This document shows positions 15,742 through 24,747 of a stretch of 64,000 bases of DNA, in pieces. Both the position numbers and the translations under genes were made by a program. The stretch comes from Desulfitobacterium sp050251735 (GTDB lineage: Bacteria; Bacillota; Desulfitobacteriia; Desulfitobacteriales; Desulfitobacteriaceae): NCBI GenBank assembly GCA_050251735.1, contig JBFWMF010000007.1, positions 79,273-143,272 of the forward strand, in the 5' to 3' direction. The notes under the pieces were generated by a model that made no database searches, was not told the DNA's origin, and saw only the letters and a program-made list of their open reading frames with translations. The stretch's first letter is position 1, and each line of letters begins with the position of its first letter.

Positions 15742-17529
15742 GTGATCCGTCGTCATGTATTATCGTGCGTAATGATTTGTGCCTTATTAACTGCTTCTAC
15801 ACTTGGGCAACCCGCCTTACTCCAGGCTTCTACGGCCAATCAAGGAACTAGTGCCCAAGTTGCAGCCAATATTTTTGTGAATCCATCTTATGATGAGATT
15901 AACCAATTGTTTGAAGAGGTTGCCAAGGAAAAAGAAATCCCCAGTGTTATTCTGAAGGCCATCGCCTTTAAGGAAAGTTCATGGCGTCAATTTGATAAGC
16001 TGGGAAACCCTATAGTATCCAGACCGGATCACCCCGCTATCGGGATCATGCAGGTGGCTACCTACAACGATAATGATCTGGAAACCATCGAGAAGCTCAG
16101 GACCGATATAGGCTTTAATATTCGCCGCGGTGCCGATCTACTCAACGAGAAGTGGAAATTTACCCCGACCATCGGGGATGGGGATCGTAATAAGTTGGAA
16201 AACTGGTATTTTGCCCTTTGGGCTTATAATATCTGGACCGATAAAAACAACCCAAATGTCTGCGGCCCTACAACCCTGACTTATCAAGAGAAGGTCTTCA
16301 ACCTTATCGCACATCCCGAGGGTTTTTTGGCCCAGTATATTGAGCCTGTTGAGATCACCCGAATTCCCGCAGAGTCCTTGCCGGCTACGGGGCTTCCTCT
16401 CAAAACCGTTGCTTGGGTGACTCCCGAGCCCATTAACTACGGAGACTTAGCCGAGGGTGAAAGCCCTCTGACCCCGATAGTCCCCGACGTAGCCACAGCC
16501 CCTGTAACAACACCGAGCCGGGGCGGACAGCCTCAAAACATTGAGTTTCTACGCCTTGAAACTGCAGTACAGCAAGCCCTAGAGGGCTGGCCCACCGGAG
16601 CGGAGACCGTGATCCTAGCGCGCGGCGATCGTTTTCCCGATGCCTTGGCCGGTGTCCCCTTGGCGGCACGCTACGACGCGCCCATTCTCCTCAACTCCGG
16701 CGAAGTCCTAAGTACTGAAGTGGAAGCGGCTTTGAAGATTTTAAATCCGGATCGAGTCCTTTTGCTGGGAGGGGAAGGGGCAATAGGACCTAAGGTAGCC
16801 GCCAAGCTCGAGAATTTAGGCTGGAGTGGCGAAGGATTACAACGGATCAATGGCTTGAATCGCTATGAGACAGCGGCCGCTATCGCTCTAGAGACCGCAG
16901 GGCTTTCTCGAGATATATTAACCCACAGTACCGGAAATGCTGGTCTATCCTCGGAAATCAACCTAAATCACTCGGAGGAGGCTGTAGCCATTGTTACAGG
17001 TCTCAACTTTCCTGATGCTTTGAGTATTGCATCTATTGCCGGTATTAAGCAGATGCCGATTCTTTTAACGGAGTCGAAAACGCTGCCTCAAGAAACTTGG
17101 ACCGCCTTAAAGGCTTTAAATCCTCGGAAAATCTATCTAATCGGTGGTGAAGGAGTCATATCATCGACCGTGGCTGCCGACCTCCAAGAAGAGCTCAAGC
17201 TAGCAAGCCCGGTGATTGAGCGCTTATCCGGAGCTTCACGGTACGATACCATGGCCGCTGTGGTAGTAGCCTTTGCTGGGGAAGGTCAGAGCTTAGCCTT
17301 TGCTACGGGGCAGGATTTCCCTGATGCCTTAACCGGAGCCGCTTTGGCCGTTCGCCTTAACTCCAAGGTTATCCTCATTCCCCAAGGCCCCATCGATGCT
17401 TACCCAAGGCTCAAGGAGATTATTGCCCGGCATCCCTGCAATCCCGAAGTCAAGCAGTACATCTTTGGTGGAACAGGAGCAATATCCAGTGAAAGGGTCC
17501 AAGAGTTAAAAGTACTTCTGGGGACTTAA
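15742..17529 (+). CDS. CWB2 cell-wall protein with transglycosylase-like N-terminal domain
   Basis: 595 residues, secreted (signal about 1-30). Residues 48-180 resemble a lytic-transglycosylase fold: IPSVILKAIAFKESSWRQFD has the catalytic-type Glu-Ser, then GIMQVA and WYFALWAYNIW. A Pro-rich linker (about 205-265) leads to three CWB2 modules (about 270-360, 375-480, 490-595) recognised by LRLETAVQQALEGW, ILARGDRFPDALAG, RINGLNRYETA and LSGASRYDTM. CWB2 triplets bind anionic wall polymer non-covalently. GGAGGAG lies 8 bp before the GTG start. Likely role is wall remodelling at the surface. Confidence 0.9.
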   Translation: MIRRHVLSCVMICALLTASTLGQPALLQASTANQGTSAQVAANIFVNPSYDEINQLFEEVAKEKEIPSVILKAIAFKESSWRQFDKLGNPIVSRPDHPAIGIMQVATYNDNDLETIEKLRTDIGFNIRRGADLLNEKWKFTPTIGDGDRNKLENWYFALWAYNIWTDKNNPNVCGPTTLTYQEKVFNLIAHPEGFLAQYIEPVEITRIPAESLPATGLPLKTVAWVTPEPINYGDLAEGESPLTPIVPDVATAPVTTPSRGGQPQNIEFLRLETAVQQALEGWPTGAETVILARGDRFPDALAGVPLAARYDAPILLNSGEVLSTEVEAALKILNPDRVLLLGGEGAIGPKVAAKLENLGWSGEGLQRINGLNRYETAAAIALETAGLSRDILTHSTGNAGLSSEINLNHSEEAVAIVTGLNFPDALSIASIAGIKQMPILLTESKTLPQETWTALKALNPRKIYLIGGEGVISSTVAADLQEELKLASPVIERLSGASRYDTMAAVVVAFAGEGQSLAFATGQDFPDALTGAALAVRLNSKVILIPQGPIDAYPRLKEIIARHPCNPEVKQYIFGGTGAISSERVQELKVLLGT

Positions 17530-17697
17530 AGAATAGAGATCACACTTCAGTACTTACAGCTTAATCCTCGGCCAGTATGTTAGGTTGTAAAATGGCAGAA
17601 ACTATAGTAAACTGAAGAACGGTGCAAATATCTGCAAAAAATAAATAAAGGGATTTTACCCATCTCCCTGAACAGCTAAGGAAGGGATAATTTTACC

Positions 17698-19560
17698 ATG
17701 CTATGGCGTAGAAGGACTCTGTTACATATGGCTATCGACGCTGTGTTGGTGAATCTCGCAGCGTTTTTAAGCTTTTATATTCGTTTTGGCTTTGAGGGCA
17801 ATGGCAAGATACCGGAAGAATATTTCTTAACACTGACTCATTCTGCTTGGACAGCTACCCTCGTCTATTTGGCGGTGTTCTATGTTTTTGGTTTATACAA
17901 CAAGCTCTGGCAGTATGCCAGTACCGGTGAGCTCGTCTCGATTATCTTTGCCGTGACGGTGGGAACGGCCGGAACCGTGACTCTGGTGTATTTCCTTGCA
18001 CCCCTGCGTTTTCCCCACTCAGTATCGGCATTGCTCTGGTTTACTACCCTATTTTTAGTCGGAGGCTCCCGATTCATTTGGAGGATTCTCCAGGATAATA
18101 TATTTACCCCCCATGTGCCTGGCTCTCAGAACCAGGTTCTGATCATCGGCGCCGGAGATGCAGGAGTCATGGCAGCTCGCGAACTAAAAAACAAGAACTA
18201 CCGAGAAGGTCGCCCAGTGGGCTATATTGATGATGCAGTTAGAAAGCAACGACTACAGCTCATGGGAATTCCGGTCTTAGGAACTCGTAAGGATATTCCA
18301 CGAGTGGTCAAAAATCATAATATTGATAAGATCATTATTGCTATGCCTTCAGCCTCCGGGGAGGTTATCCGGGAAATTGTGGGCATCTGTGAAAAAACCG
18401 GGGTGGATCTCAAAATTATGCCCGGGGTTTTCGATATGGTCAGCGGTCAATTAGATACCAATGAAATTCGTGAAGTTCAAGTCGAGGATTTACTGGGTCG
18501 TGAACCTGTCAGTGTGAATCTTGAAGATGTGGCCGGCTATCTGACCGGAGAGGTGGTCCTCATCACCGGCGGTGGCGGCTCCATCGGCTCTGAGCTTTGC
18601 CGTCAAGTCGCCCGCTTTAACCCCTCCAAGCTGGTGGTGGTTGGACATGGTGAGAACAGCGTCTTTGATATTGAACAAGAGCTGCGGGTGGATAACCCCA
18701 CTCTGGACGTAGCTACCGAGATTTTGGATATTAAGGATCGTGACAAGGTCCATATCGTCTTCCAGCGTTACAAGCCCGGTGTGGTCTTCCACGCGGCAGC
18801 CCATAAGCATGTCCCGCTGATGGAAAAGAACCCGGAAGAAGCCTTGAAGAACAATGTGATGGGTACCAGCAACCTTGCAGAAGCTGCTGATGAAGTGAAG
18901 GTCAAGACCTTTGTGCTGATTTCCACGGATAAGGCAGTCAACCCCACCAGCGTCATGGGAACTACCAAACGAGTGGCCGAGATGGTCATTCAGAGCATGG
19001 ACAAGCGTTCCCAGACCAAATTTGTTGCGGTACGCTTTGGCAATGTGCTGGGCAGCCGTGGCAGTGTAATTCCTACCTTTAAACGCCAGATTGCCAAAGG
19101 GGGCCCGGTCACCGTGACCCACCCCGACATGGTACGTTTTTTTATGACCATACCTGAAGCTTCCCAGCTGGTCATCCAAGCCGGCTCCATGGCCGAGGGG
19201 GGCGAGATATTTATTCTCGATATGGGTCAGCCCGTGAAGATTTTGGATCTGGCCCGCGACCTTATCAGCCTTTCGGGCTTCGACCCCGATGTGGATATTA
19301 AAATCAAATTCACCGGGATGCGCCCCGGCGAAAAGCTCTATGAAGAACTCCTAACCGCTGAAGAAGGAACTTCCGCGACGAAACATAAACGCATTTTTGT
19401 AGCCAAACCCAACAATATTAATGTTTCACAGCTGGAGGAGCTCATTCATCTCATCCGGGAGCGGGGCTCTTACCTGACACGGGAGGAAGTTATCGCCCAG
19501 TTACAATCCGTGGTGCCTACATTTAGAAAGCAAGCTTCCAAAACAGCTGCCAATCAATAA
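17698..19560 (+). CDS. Membrane nucleoside-diphosphate-sugar 4,6-dehydratase (CapD/WbpM/PglF type)
   Basis: 620 residues: four or five N-terminal membrane helices (1-130), a first Rossmann-like region (GAGDAGVMAARE near 155) and a C-terminal SDR domain with TGGGGSIGSELCRQ near 288. The catalytic pair is M420xxxK424 (NPTSVMGTTKR), where the usual SDR tyrosine is replaced by Met, the mark of WbpM/PglF-type UDP-GlcNAc 4,6-dehydratases. It heads a run with the nucleotide-sugar dehydrogenase 14 bp later. Product would be a UDP-4-keto-6-deoxy sugar. Exact stereochemistry unknown. Confidence 0.9.
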   Translation: MLWRRRTLLHMAIDAVLVNLAAFLSFYIRFGFEGNGKIPEEYFLTLTHSAWTATLVYLAVFYVFGLYNKLWQYASTGELVSIIFAVTVGTAGTVTLVYFLAPLRFPHSVSALLWFTTLFLVGGSRFIWRILQDNIFTPHVPGSQNQVLIIGAGDAGVMAARELKNKNYREGRPVGYIDDAVRKQRLQLMGIPVLGTRKDIPRVVKNHNIDKIIIAMPSASGEVIREIVGICEKTGVDLKIMPGVFDMVSGQLDTNEIREVQVEDLLGREPVSVNLEDVAGYLTGEVVLITGGGGSIGSELCRQVARFNPSKLVVVGHGENSVFDIEQELRVDNPTLDVATEILDIKDRDKVHIVFQRYKPGVVFHAAAHKHVPLMEKNPEEALKNNVMGTSNLAEAADEVKVKTFVLISTDKAVNPTSVMGTTKRVAEMVIQSMDKRSQTKFVAVRFGNVLGSRGSVIPTFKRQIAKGGPVTVTHPDMVRFFMTIPEASQLVIQAGSMAEGGEIFILDMGQPVKILDLARDLISLSGFDPDVDIKIKFTGMRPGEKLYEELLTAEEGTSATKHKRIFVAKPNNINVSQLEELIHLIRERGSYLTREEVIAQLQSVVPTFRKQASKTAANQ

Positions 19561-19574
19561 GGGGGAAATATTCC

Positions 19575-20930
19575 ATGTTACGTTTGAAAGAAGTCATTAC
19601 CAGCGAAGACGTTTTAGCACAAAGCCTCAAAAAGAAAATCCTCGACCATACAGCGACGGTGGGTGTCATCGGTCTTGGTTATGTGGGACTCCCCTTAGCA
19701 GTAGAGAAGGGCAAAGTGGGCTTTCCGGTCATCGGGTTCGATATTAACGCTGCGCGGGTAGCCAAAGTCAATGCCGGCGATAATTATATCGGCGACGTTA
19801 AGGATGAAGAACTCCAAGCCTTAACCCAAAAGGGTACGATTACGGCCACCACGGATTATGCCAGACTGACCGAGTGTGATGTGGTTGTCATCTGCGTGCC
19901 GACCCCCTTGACGATTACTCGTGATCCGGATATTTCTTATATCCAAGCCAGTTCCGAACAAATCGCTAAATATCTGAAACCGGGACAGCTGGTCACTCTA
20001 GAAAGCACCACCTACCCAGGAACTACTGAAGAAGTGATTCTACCTATGTTGGAACAAAGCGGCCTAAAAGTAGGCAAGGACTTTTTCTTAGCCTTTTCAC
20101 CGGAACGGGTTGACCCAGGTAACAAACGCTTCACCACCAATAACACCTCCAAGGTCGTGGGTGGCATGACTCCGGTTTGTCTGGAAGTGGCCTATACCTT
20201 TTATGCTCAAACCATCGTCAACGTGGTACCTGTCTCCAGCCCAGCTGCGGCAGAGTTAACCAAAGTTTTTGAAAATACCTATCGGGCGGTCAATATTGCC
20301 TTAGTCAATGAATTGATGATGCTCTGCGATCGCATGGGCATTGATATCTGGGAAGTAGTTGAAGCAGCCGGAACCAAACCCTTCGGCATCCAAACCTTCT
20401 GGCCCGGCCCCGGTGTCGGCGGACACTGCATTCCCATTGACCCCTTCTATCTGACCTGGAAAGCTCGCGAATACGACTACCATACTCGCTTCATCGAACT
20501 GGCGGGAGAGGTCAACGTCGAAGTTTCCTATTATGTTATCAATAAAGTGATCAGCGCGCTGAACAACGAAAATAAGAGCTTAAAGGATGCCAAGGTCCTA
20601 ATCCTTGGTGTGGCTTATAAAAAAGATATCGACGATGTCCGGGAATCCCCGGCCCTCAAAATCATAGAGCTCCTTCGTAAAAATGGTGCCAATATCAGTT
20701 ACCACGACCCCTATATTCCGGTGATCGAACCTCACGGCGGCTCTACTGTACACTTAGACAGCATCGCCCTCACCGACGCCGCTCTTAGCGAGGCCGACTG
20801 CGTCCTCATCCTCACCGACCACAGCTCAGTAGACTATGATCACGTCGTCGCTAAAGCCAGCCTTGTCGTCGATACGCGTAACGCCACCAAAAATGTCGAG
20901 ACCAACCGCGAAAAGATCGTTAAACTATAG
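19575..20930 (+). CDS. Nucleotide-sugar 6-dehydrogenase (UDP-GlcNAc dehydrogenase, WbpA-like)
   Basis: 451-residue UDP-glucose/UDP-GlcNAc dehydrogenase family enzyme that oxidises C6 to a carboxylate with NAD. The NAD motif is GVIGLGYVGLPLAVEKG (about 32-48); the catalytic cysteine is C285 in GPGVGGHCIPIDPFYL; the C-terminal UDP-binding domain holds LGVAYKKDIDDVRESP. The form with PTPLT..RDPDISYI and STTYPGTTEE resembles WbpA/WbpO rather than Ugd. GGGGG precedes the ATG. With the neighbouring oxidoreductase, acetyltransferase and distant aminotransferase it forms a WbpABDE-like set. Confidence 0.9.
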   Translation: MLRLKEVITSEDVLAQSLKKKILDHTATVGVIGLGYVGLPLAVEKGKVGFPVIGFDINAARVAKVNAGDNYIGDVKDEELQALTQKGTITATTDYARLTECDVVVICVPTPLTITRDPDISYIQASSEQIAKYLKPGQLVTLESTTYPGTTEEVILPMLEQSGLKVGKDFFLAFSPERVDPGNKRFTTNNTSKVVGGMTPVCLEVAYTFYAQTIVNVVPVSSPAAAELTKVFENTYRAVNIALVNELMMLCDRMGIDIWEVVEAAGTKPFGIQTFWPGPGVGGHCIPIDPFYLTWKAREYDYHTRFIELAGEVNVEVSYYVINKVISALNNENKSLKDAKVLILGVAYKKDIDDVRESPALKIIELLRKNGANISYHDPYIPVIEPHGGSTVHLDSIALTDAALSEADCVLILTDHSSVDYDHVVAKASLVVDTRNATKNVETNREKIVKL

Positions 20931-20960
20931 GACTGAATCAATGAATCAAGGGTGAATCAA

Positions 20961-21011
20961 GGGGACAGGTCCCATTTCGCACTTTTGAAAAGTGGGTGAG
21001 GTCCCTGTCCC
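20961..21011 (+). repeat. Dispersed palindromic repeat, copy 5
   Basis: GGGGACAGGTCCC (20961-20973) and GTCCCTGTCCC (21001-21011) flank a CACTTTTGAAAAGTG stem, giving a long hairpin in the gap between two pathway genes. It may cause partial termination or protect the mRNA. Confidence 0.6.
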
Positions 21012-21037
21012 TTTGTCCCAAGATAAGGAGTGGAATC

Positions 21038-22081
21038 ATGGATAAGCAAAAGAAGATGCGCTTTGCCATAATTGGCTGTGGACGCATTGCCCCTAAACAT
21101 GCCGAGTCAATCCTCGCTCTTGAAGAAGCAGAGCTCGTAGCCGTTTGTGACGTTGTTCCGGAAAAGGCCCAAGCCTTTGCGGATAAATACGGAGCTAAAC
21201 CCTACCTAAGTTATGAAGAAATGATTGAGAAGGAAGAGATTGATGTGGTAACCATCGCCACAGAATCAGATCTTCATGCCCCTATTGGTATTACTTGCGC
21301 CAAAGCCGGTAAACACGTCATGGTCGAAAAGCCTATGGCTATGACCTTAGAGAGTGCTGATGAGCTCATTCGTACCTGCCACAAAGCAGGGGTCAAGCTC
21401 TCGGTAATTCACCAGAACCGCTACAATAAATCCATTAAGCTTATGCGCCAAGCCCTAGAAGAGGGACGCTTTGGCAAGCTCACCCATGGCCAAGCTTCTG
21501 TGCGCTGGAACCGCAATGATGCCTACTATTCCCAAGCCCCTTGGCGCGGTACTAAGCTCCAAGATGGTGGAGTCCTGATGAATCAGTCCATCCACAATAT
21601 CGACCTCCTTCAATGGACCTTTGGACCCGTGGAGTCGGTCTTTGGCTATACCCGCACAGCTTTGCGCAAGATTGAGATGGAGGATGTGGGTGTCGCCGTC
21701 ATTAAGTTTAAGAATGGAGCCCTCGGGGTGATCGAGGCAGCTTCGACCATTTATCCAAAAAATATTGAAGAAACCCTCAACATCTTCGGTGAAACCGGTT
21801 CCGTCATGATCGGCGGCATTGCCGTCAACCGTGTCGAGACTTGGGAGTTCCCGGATAGTGATGAGGAAAAACAAACCATCTTCGCTGCTCAGGAAAATGA
21901 TCCCCCCAATGTCTATGGATTTGGCCATCGGGAAGTGATCAAGGATATGATCGATGCTGTCCGTGAGGATCGTACACCGGCTATCCCTGGGGAAGAAGGA
22001 CGAAAGGCTTTAGAGATTATCCTAGCCATCTATAAGTGTCAAGAGACGAAGGAGCCGGTGGTGTTCCCGGTCGTTGAGTAG
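21038..22081 (+). CDS. Gfo/Idh/MocA-family oxidoreductase (WbpB-like sugar 3-dehydrogenase)
   Basis: 347-residue NAD(P)-dependent oxidoreductase. N-terminal Rossmann motif IIGCGRIAPKHAESIL, VEKPMAM at about residue 95 with the conserved Lys, and QNRYN and GGVLMNQSIHNIDLLQW in the substrate domain. The ATG at 21038, with AAGGAG 8 bp before, is chosen over an upstream codon at 20996 lying within the repeat. WbpB oxidises C3 of UDP-GlcNAcA before transamination; the chromosomal partnership with WbpA- and WbpD-like genes supports that role. Substrate is inferred from context. Confidence 0.88.
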   Translation: MDKQKKMRFAIIGCGRIAPKHAESILALEEAELVAVCDVVPEKAQAFADKYGAKPYLSYEEMIEKEEIDVVTIATESDLHAPIGITCAKAGKHVMVEKPMAMTLESADELIRTCHKAGVKLSVIHQNRYNKSIKLMRQALEEGRFGKLTHGQASVRWNRNDAYYSQAPWRGTKLQDGGVLMNQSIHNIDLLQWTFGPVESVFGYTRTALRKIEMEDVGVAVIKFKNGALGVIEAASTIYPKNIEETLNIFGETGSVMIGGIAVNRVETWEFPDSDEEKQTIFAAQENDPPNVYGFGHREVIKDMIDAVREDRTPAIPGEEGRKALEIILAIYKCQETKEPVVFPVVE

Positions 22082-22112
22082 CATTAAAAGATTTTAAAGT
22101 GAGGTCATATAT

Positions 22113-23033
22113 ATGCTTGATCCACGAACCACATCTATCTATATCGACCCCATGGCGACTGTCCCCGCCAGCGTAACCATCTCACCCTTCTGCGTGATTC
22201 AGGGCAAGGTTAGCCTCGGCGAAAATGTGACCCTAGGGGTGGGCTGTGTCATCGAAGAAGGAGCAACCATCGGTGCAGGCTCTACCCTAGGCCATCACGT
22301 GACGGTTGCCGCCGGTGCCACCATCGGGGATGGGTGCCAACTGGCCGCTCATGTGAGTATTGGTTCCGGGGCTCGTATCGGGGCACGGACGCGGGTGGGT
22401 GAGCATACAGCCGTCTATCCGCAAACAGAGCTTGGTGAGGATGGCTTTATCGGCAGCAGTGCTTCTGTCGGGCGTTTTCCCAAGGCTGCCGCTACCAGCA
22501 CGGTGAAAGCCCAGGCGGATTTACCGCCGCTGAAAATGGGGAAAGGCTACACCATAGGTTGTTCTTCTGTTCTATATGCAGGAACCACATATGGCGATCA
22601 GGTCTTCCTGGGGGATGGCGCCTTGGTACGTGAACGCTGCACCATCGGAAAGAATGTGGTCATCGGTAGCGGGGCTGCTGTCGAAAATGATACTAGCATC
22701 GGCGCCTACACTAAGATTCAGACCGGATCTTACATCACAGCCTATATGGAGATCGAGGAGCGGGTCTTCATCGCTCCTATGGTCACCACCACGAATGATA
22801 ATTACATGGGCAGAACCGAAAAGCGCTTTAAGTCCCTCAGAGGAGCTACGATCTGTCGCGGAGCTCGGGTCGGGGGAGGCTCTATTCTCCTGCCGGGTGT
22901 CCGCGTTGCACCGGAGACCTTTGTCGCCGCTGGGGCGCTGGTCACCAAAGACACGGTAGAAAAGCGCGTGGTCAAAGGCTTCCCAGCCCAGGATTTGCGG
23001 GGAGTACCGGAGGAAGAATTGTTGCAAGAGTAG
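22113..23033 (+). CDS. Left-handed beta-helix acyltransferase, double-length (WbpD-like)
   Basis: 306 residues almost wholly made of hexapeptide repeats ([LIV]GxxxxI..). Residues 1-130 are an extra repeat block (VSLGENVTLGVGCVIEEGAT.., TIGDGCQLAAHVSIGSG). Residues 145-295 look like the WbpD/WlbB acetyltransferase core, with TNDNYMGRTEKR and GARVGGGSILLPGV near the active site. Usual WbpD proteins are near 190 residues, so this one carries an N-terminal extension of the helix. It would acetylate the 3-amino group of a UDP-sugar acid. A terminator follows. Confidence 0.82.
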   Translation: MLDPRTTSIYIDPMATVPASVTISPFCVIQGKVSLGENVTLGVGCVIEEGATIGAGSTLGHHVTVAAGATIGDGCQLAAHVSIGSGARIGARTRVGEHTAVYPQTELGEDGFIGSSASVGRFPKAAATSTVKAQADLPPLKMGKGYTIGCSSVLYAGTTYGDQVFLGDGALVRERCTIGKNVVIGSGAAVENDTSIGAYTKIQTGSYITAYMEIEERVFIAPMVTTTNDNYMGRTEKRFKSLRGATICRGARVGGGSILLPGVRVAPETFVAAGALVTKDTVEKRVVKGFPAQDLRGVPEEELLQE

Positions 23034-23096
23034 CACTTCGGGATTGTACTTTCTAGGAATGCACAAACAGATGGGCAATAATTGATAGAGAGAACT

Positions 23097-23146
23097 AAAA
23101 AGGTCAAGTGGTTATCTTGCACGCCAGCAAACCACTTGACCTTTTT
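23097..23146 (+). terminator. Terminator after the WbpD-like gene
   Basis: AAAAAGGTCAAGTGGTT pairs with AACCACTTGACCTTTTT around a 16-base loop; A-run before and T-run after make it bidirectional. Confidence 0.88.
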
Positions 23147-23198
23147 ATGCTTATGGCATTCTGAGCGGGCGAAGAATCTGGTCGGAACAATACATAGT

Positions 23199-23233
23199 AT
23201 ACTATTAATTATTCTGTGATATAATTATAGTAT
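23199..23233. promoter_or_regulatory. AT-rich dyad and -10 box before the DUF4143 ATPase
   Basis: ATACTATTAATTAT (23199-23212) and ATAATTATAGTAT (23221-23233) form an interrupted inverted repeat that includes a TATAAT at 23220-23225. This may be an operator over a promoter; no good -35 box was found. Confidence 0.4.
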
Positions 23234-23254
23234 AAAGTATAAGGAGTGGATTTT

Positions 23255-24694
23255 ATGGCCTTGGTATCTGAAGAACAAGTCATTAAAGTCTTACAACAAT
23301 ATAACCAGTGGTGGAAAGAACCTGGAAAAATCCAAGCACTAACTAAGCCTCAGAAAAGAGTTGCCTATAATGAAGCGATGAAGTACTTAACCCATCCCTC
23401 AATTCGAAGATTTGTGGTATTGTCCGGCGCCAGACGAGTAGGGAAGACGACAATTATGTTTCAAATGATCGAGGATATTTTAAGACAAGGTGTTGCGCCG
23501 AGGAATATTCTTTATATAACTTTTGACAACCCATTAGTTAAGCTTATTAGCATTGATGAAGTATTAAACATATATGAATCGCTCTATCCAATTGAGGGGA
23601 AGAAATATTTGTTTTTCGATGAGGTTCAATATACAAATAACTGGGAGCTATGGATGAAGGTATTATATGATTCCCGCCCAGATATTTGTTTAACAGCAAC
23701 TGGATCTGCTAGTCCGATTATTCAAAAGGGAGCAGCAGACAGTGGTGCGGGAAGATGGACGATGCTTAAAATTCCGACGTTATCCTTTTATGAATACTGT
23801 GAATTACTTCAGTTGAAGGAACGTCCAGCACTTAATAGTAATATTCAGCTGTCAGACTTGGCAACTCTAGCAAAAGGTGAATTTGCCGAGCTCGCAAATG
23901 CTTTTTCACCATTAGTCCAGCACTTTAATCGCTATTTACTAATTGGTGGTTTTCCGGAGCTTGTACTATCTGATGATGACACTTATGCTCAAAGATTACT
24001 CCGTGAAGATGTGGTGGATAAGGTTATTAAAAGAGATGTTCTGACCCTATTCAACGTAAGGAACCCATTACTGATGGAAAAGTTATTTTTATATCTGTGT
24101 ATAAATTCATCTGGAATCTTTAATGCTCAAACTGCAACTAAGGAACTGGGCAATATAAGTGTTACAACTTTGGAAAACTATCTTGAATTTCTCGAGAAGT
24201 CAAATCTCATTTACCGCTCAAATCCCATCGATGTTGGGAGCAAAGGCGCTTTAAAAGGACGACCCAAAATCTACGTGGCAGACCCAGCGATACGCAATGC
24301 AGTGCTCATGATTGACAACGTCCAGACCAATGAAAGAGAAATGGGCATTATGGTAGAAACTGCTGTTTTTAAACACTTCATTTCCTTTTATGAAGGAAAG
24401 ACTGCAAAAATAGGGTATTTCAGAAAGCTAAAGGATAATCAAAAAGAAGTGGATGTTGTTATTGATCAACCGGCAGGGAAAGTACTCTGTGAAGTAAAAT
24501 ACCGAAATGACTCATCCGTGCTTGCCTCAGATGCCGTAGTCGCCTTAGCTTCAGATCCAAACTCCCAAGTTACAAGTGCCTTTATCGCAACAAAAAAGCT
24601 TACTGACTATGGGGTCAGTAAGCATGATACACAAGTGCCCATCGTGAGAATTCCGGCATTAATCCTCTTATATCTGTTAGGTAAAGCAGTTTAA
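23255..24694 (+). CDS. AAA-family ATPase with DUF4143 domain
   Basis: 479 residues. Walker A SGARRVGKTTI (Lys64) and Walker B YLFFDEVQY define the AAA_14 domain; the C-terminal half (FLEKSNLIYRSNP.., EVDVVIDQPAGKVLCEVKYR) is the DUF4143 nuclease-like region with a D..E..K arrangement reminiscent of PD-(D/E)XK enzymes. AAGGAG lies 8 bp before the chosen ATG. The gene sits between two terminators, unrelated to the sugar genes on either side and AT-richer, so it looks like a cargo insertion. Function of this widespread family is not established. Confidence 0.85.
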   Translation: MALVSEEQVIKVLQQYNQWWKEPGKIQALTKPQKRVAYNEAMKYLTHPSIRRFVVLSGARRVGKTTIMFQMIEDILRQGVAPRNILYITFDNPLVKLISIDEVLNIYESLYPIEGKKYLFFDEVQYTNNWELWMKVLYDSRPDICLTATGSASPIIQKGAADSGAGRWTMLKIPTLSFYEYCELLQLKERPALNSNIQLSDLATLAKGEFAELANAFSPLVQHFNRYLLIGGFPELVLSDDDTYAQRLLREDVVDKVIKRDVLTLFNVRNPLLMEKLFLYLCINSSGIFNAQTATKELGNISVTTLENYLEFLEKSNLIYRSNPIDVGSKGALKGRPKIYVADPAIRNAVLMIDNVQTNEREMGIMVETAVFKHFISFYEGKTAKIGYFRKLKDNQKEVDVVIDQPAGKVLCEVKYRNDSSVLASDAVVALASDPNSQVTSAFIATKKLTDYGVSKHDTQVPIVRIPALILLYLLGKAV

Positions 24695-24712
24695 GCAGAA
24701 ATTCTCCCACTA

Positions 24713-24742
24713 AACACAAGAAATGTAAAGACTTCTTGTGTT
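24713..24742. terminator. Bidirectional terminator between convergent genes
   Basis: Perfect 10-bp arms AACACAAGAA / TTCTTGTGTT with a 10-base loop between the ATPase and flippase stops. Confidence 0.75.
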
Positions 24743-24747
24743 CTTCG

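Noticed and set aside
18490..19179. 229-codon minus-strand open frame under the CapD-like gene
   Set aside because: It lies opposite a conserved gene with intact motifs and no ribosome site; a shadow frame.
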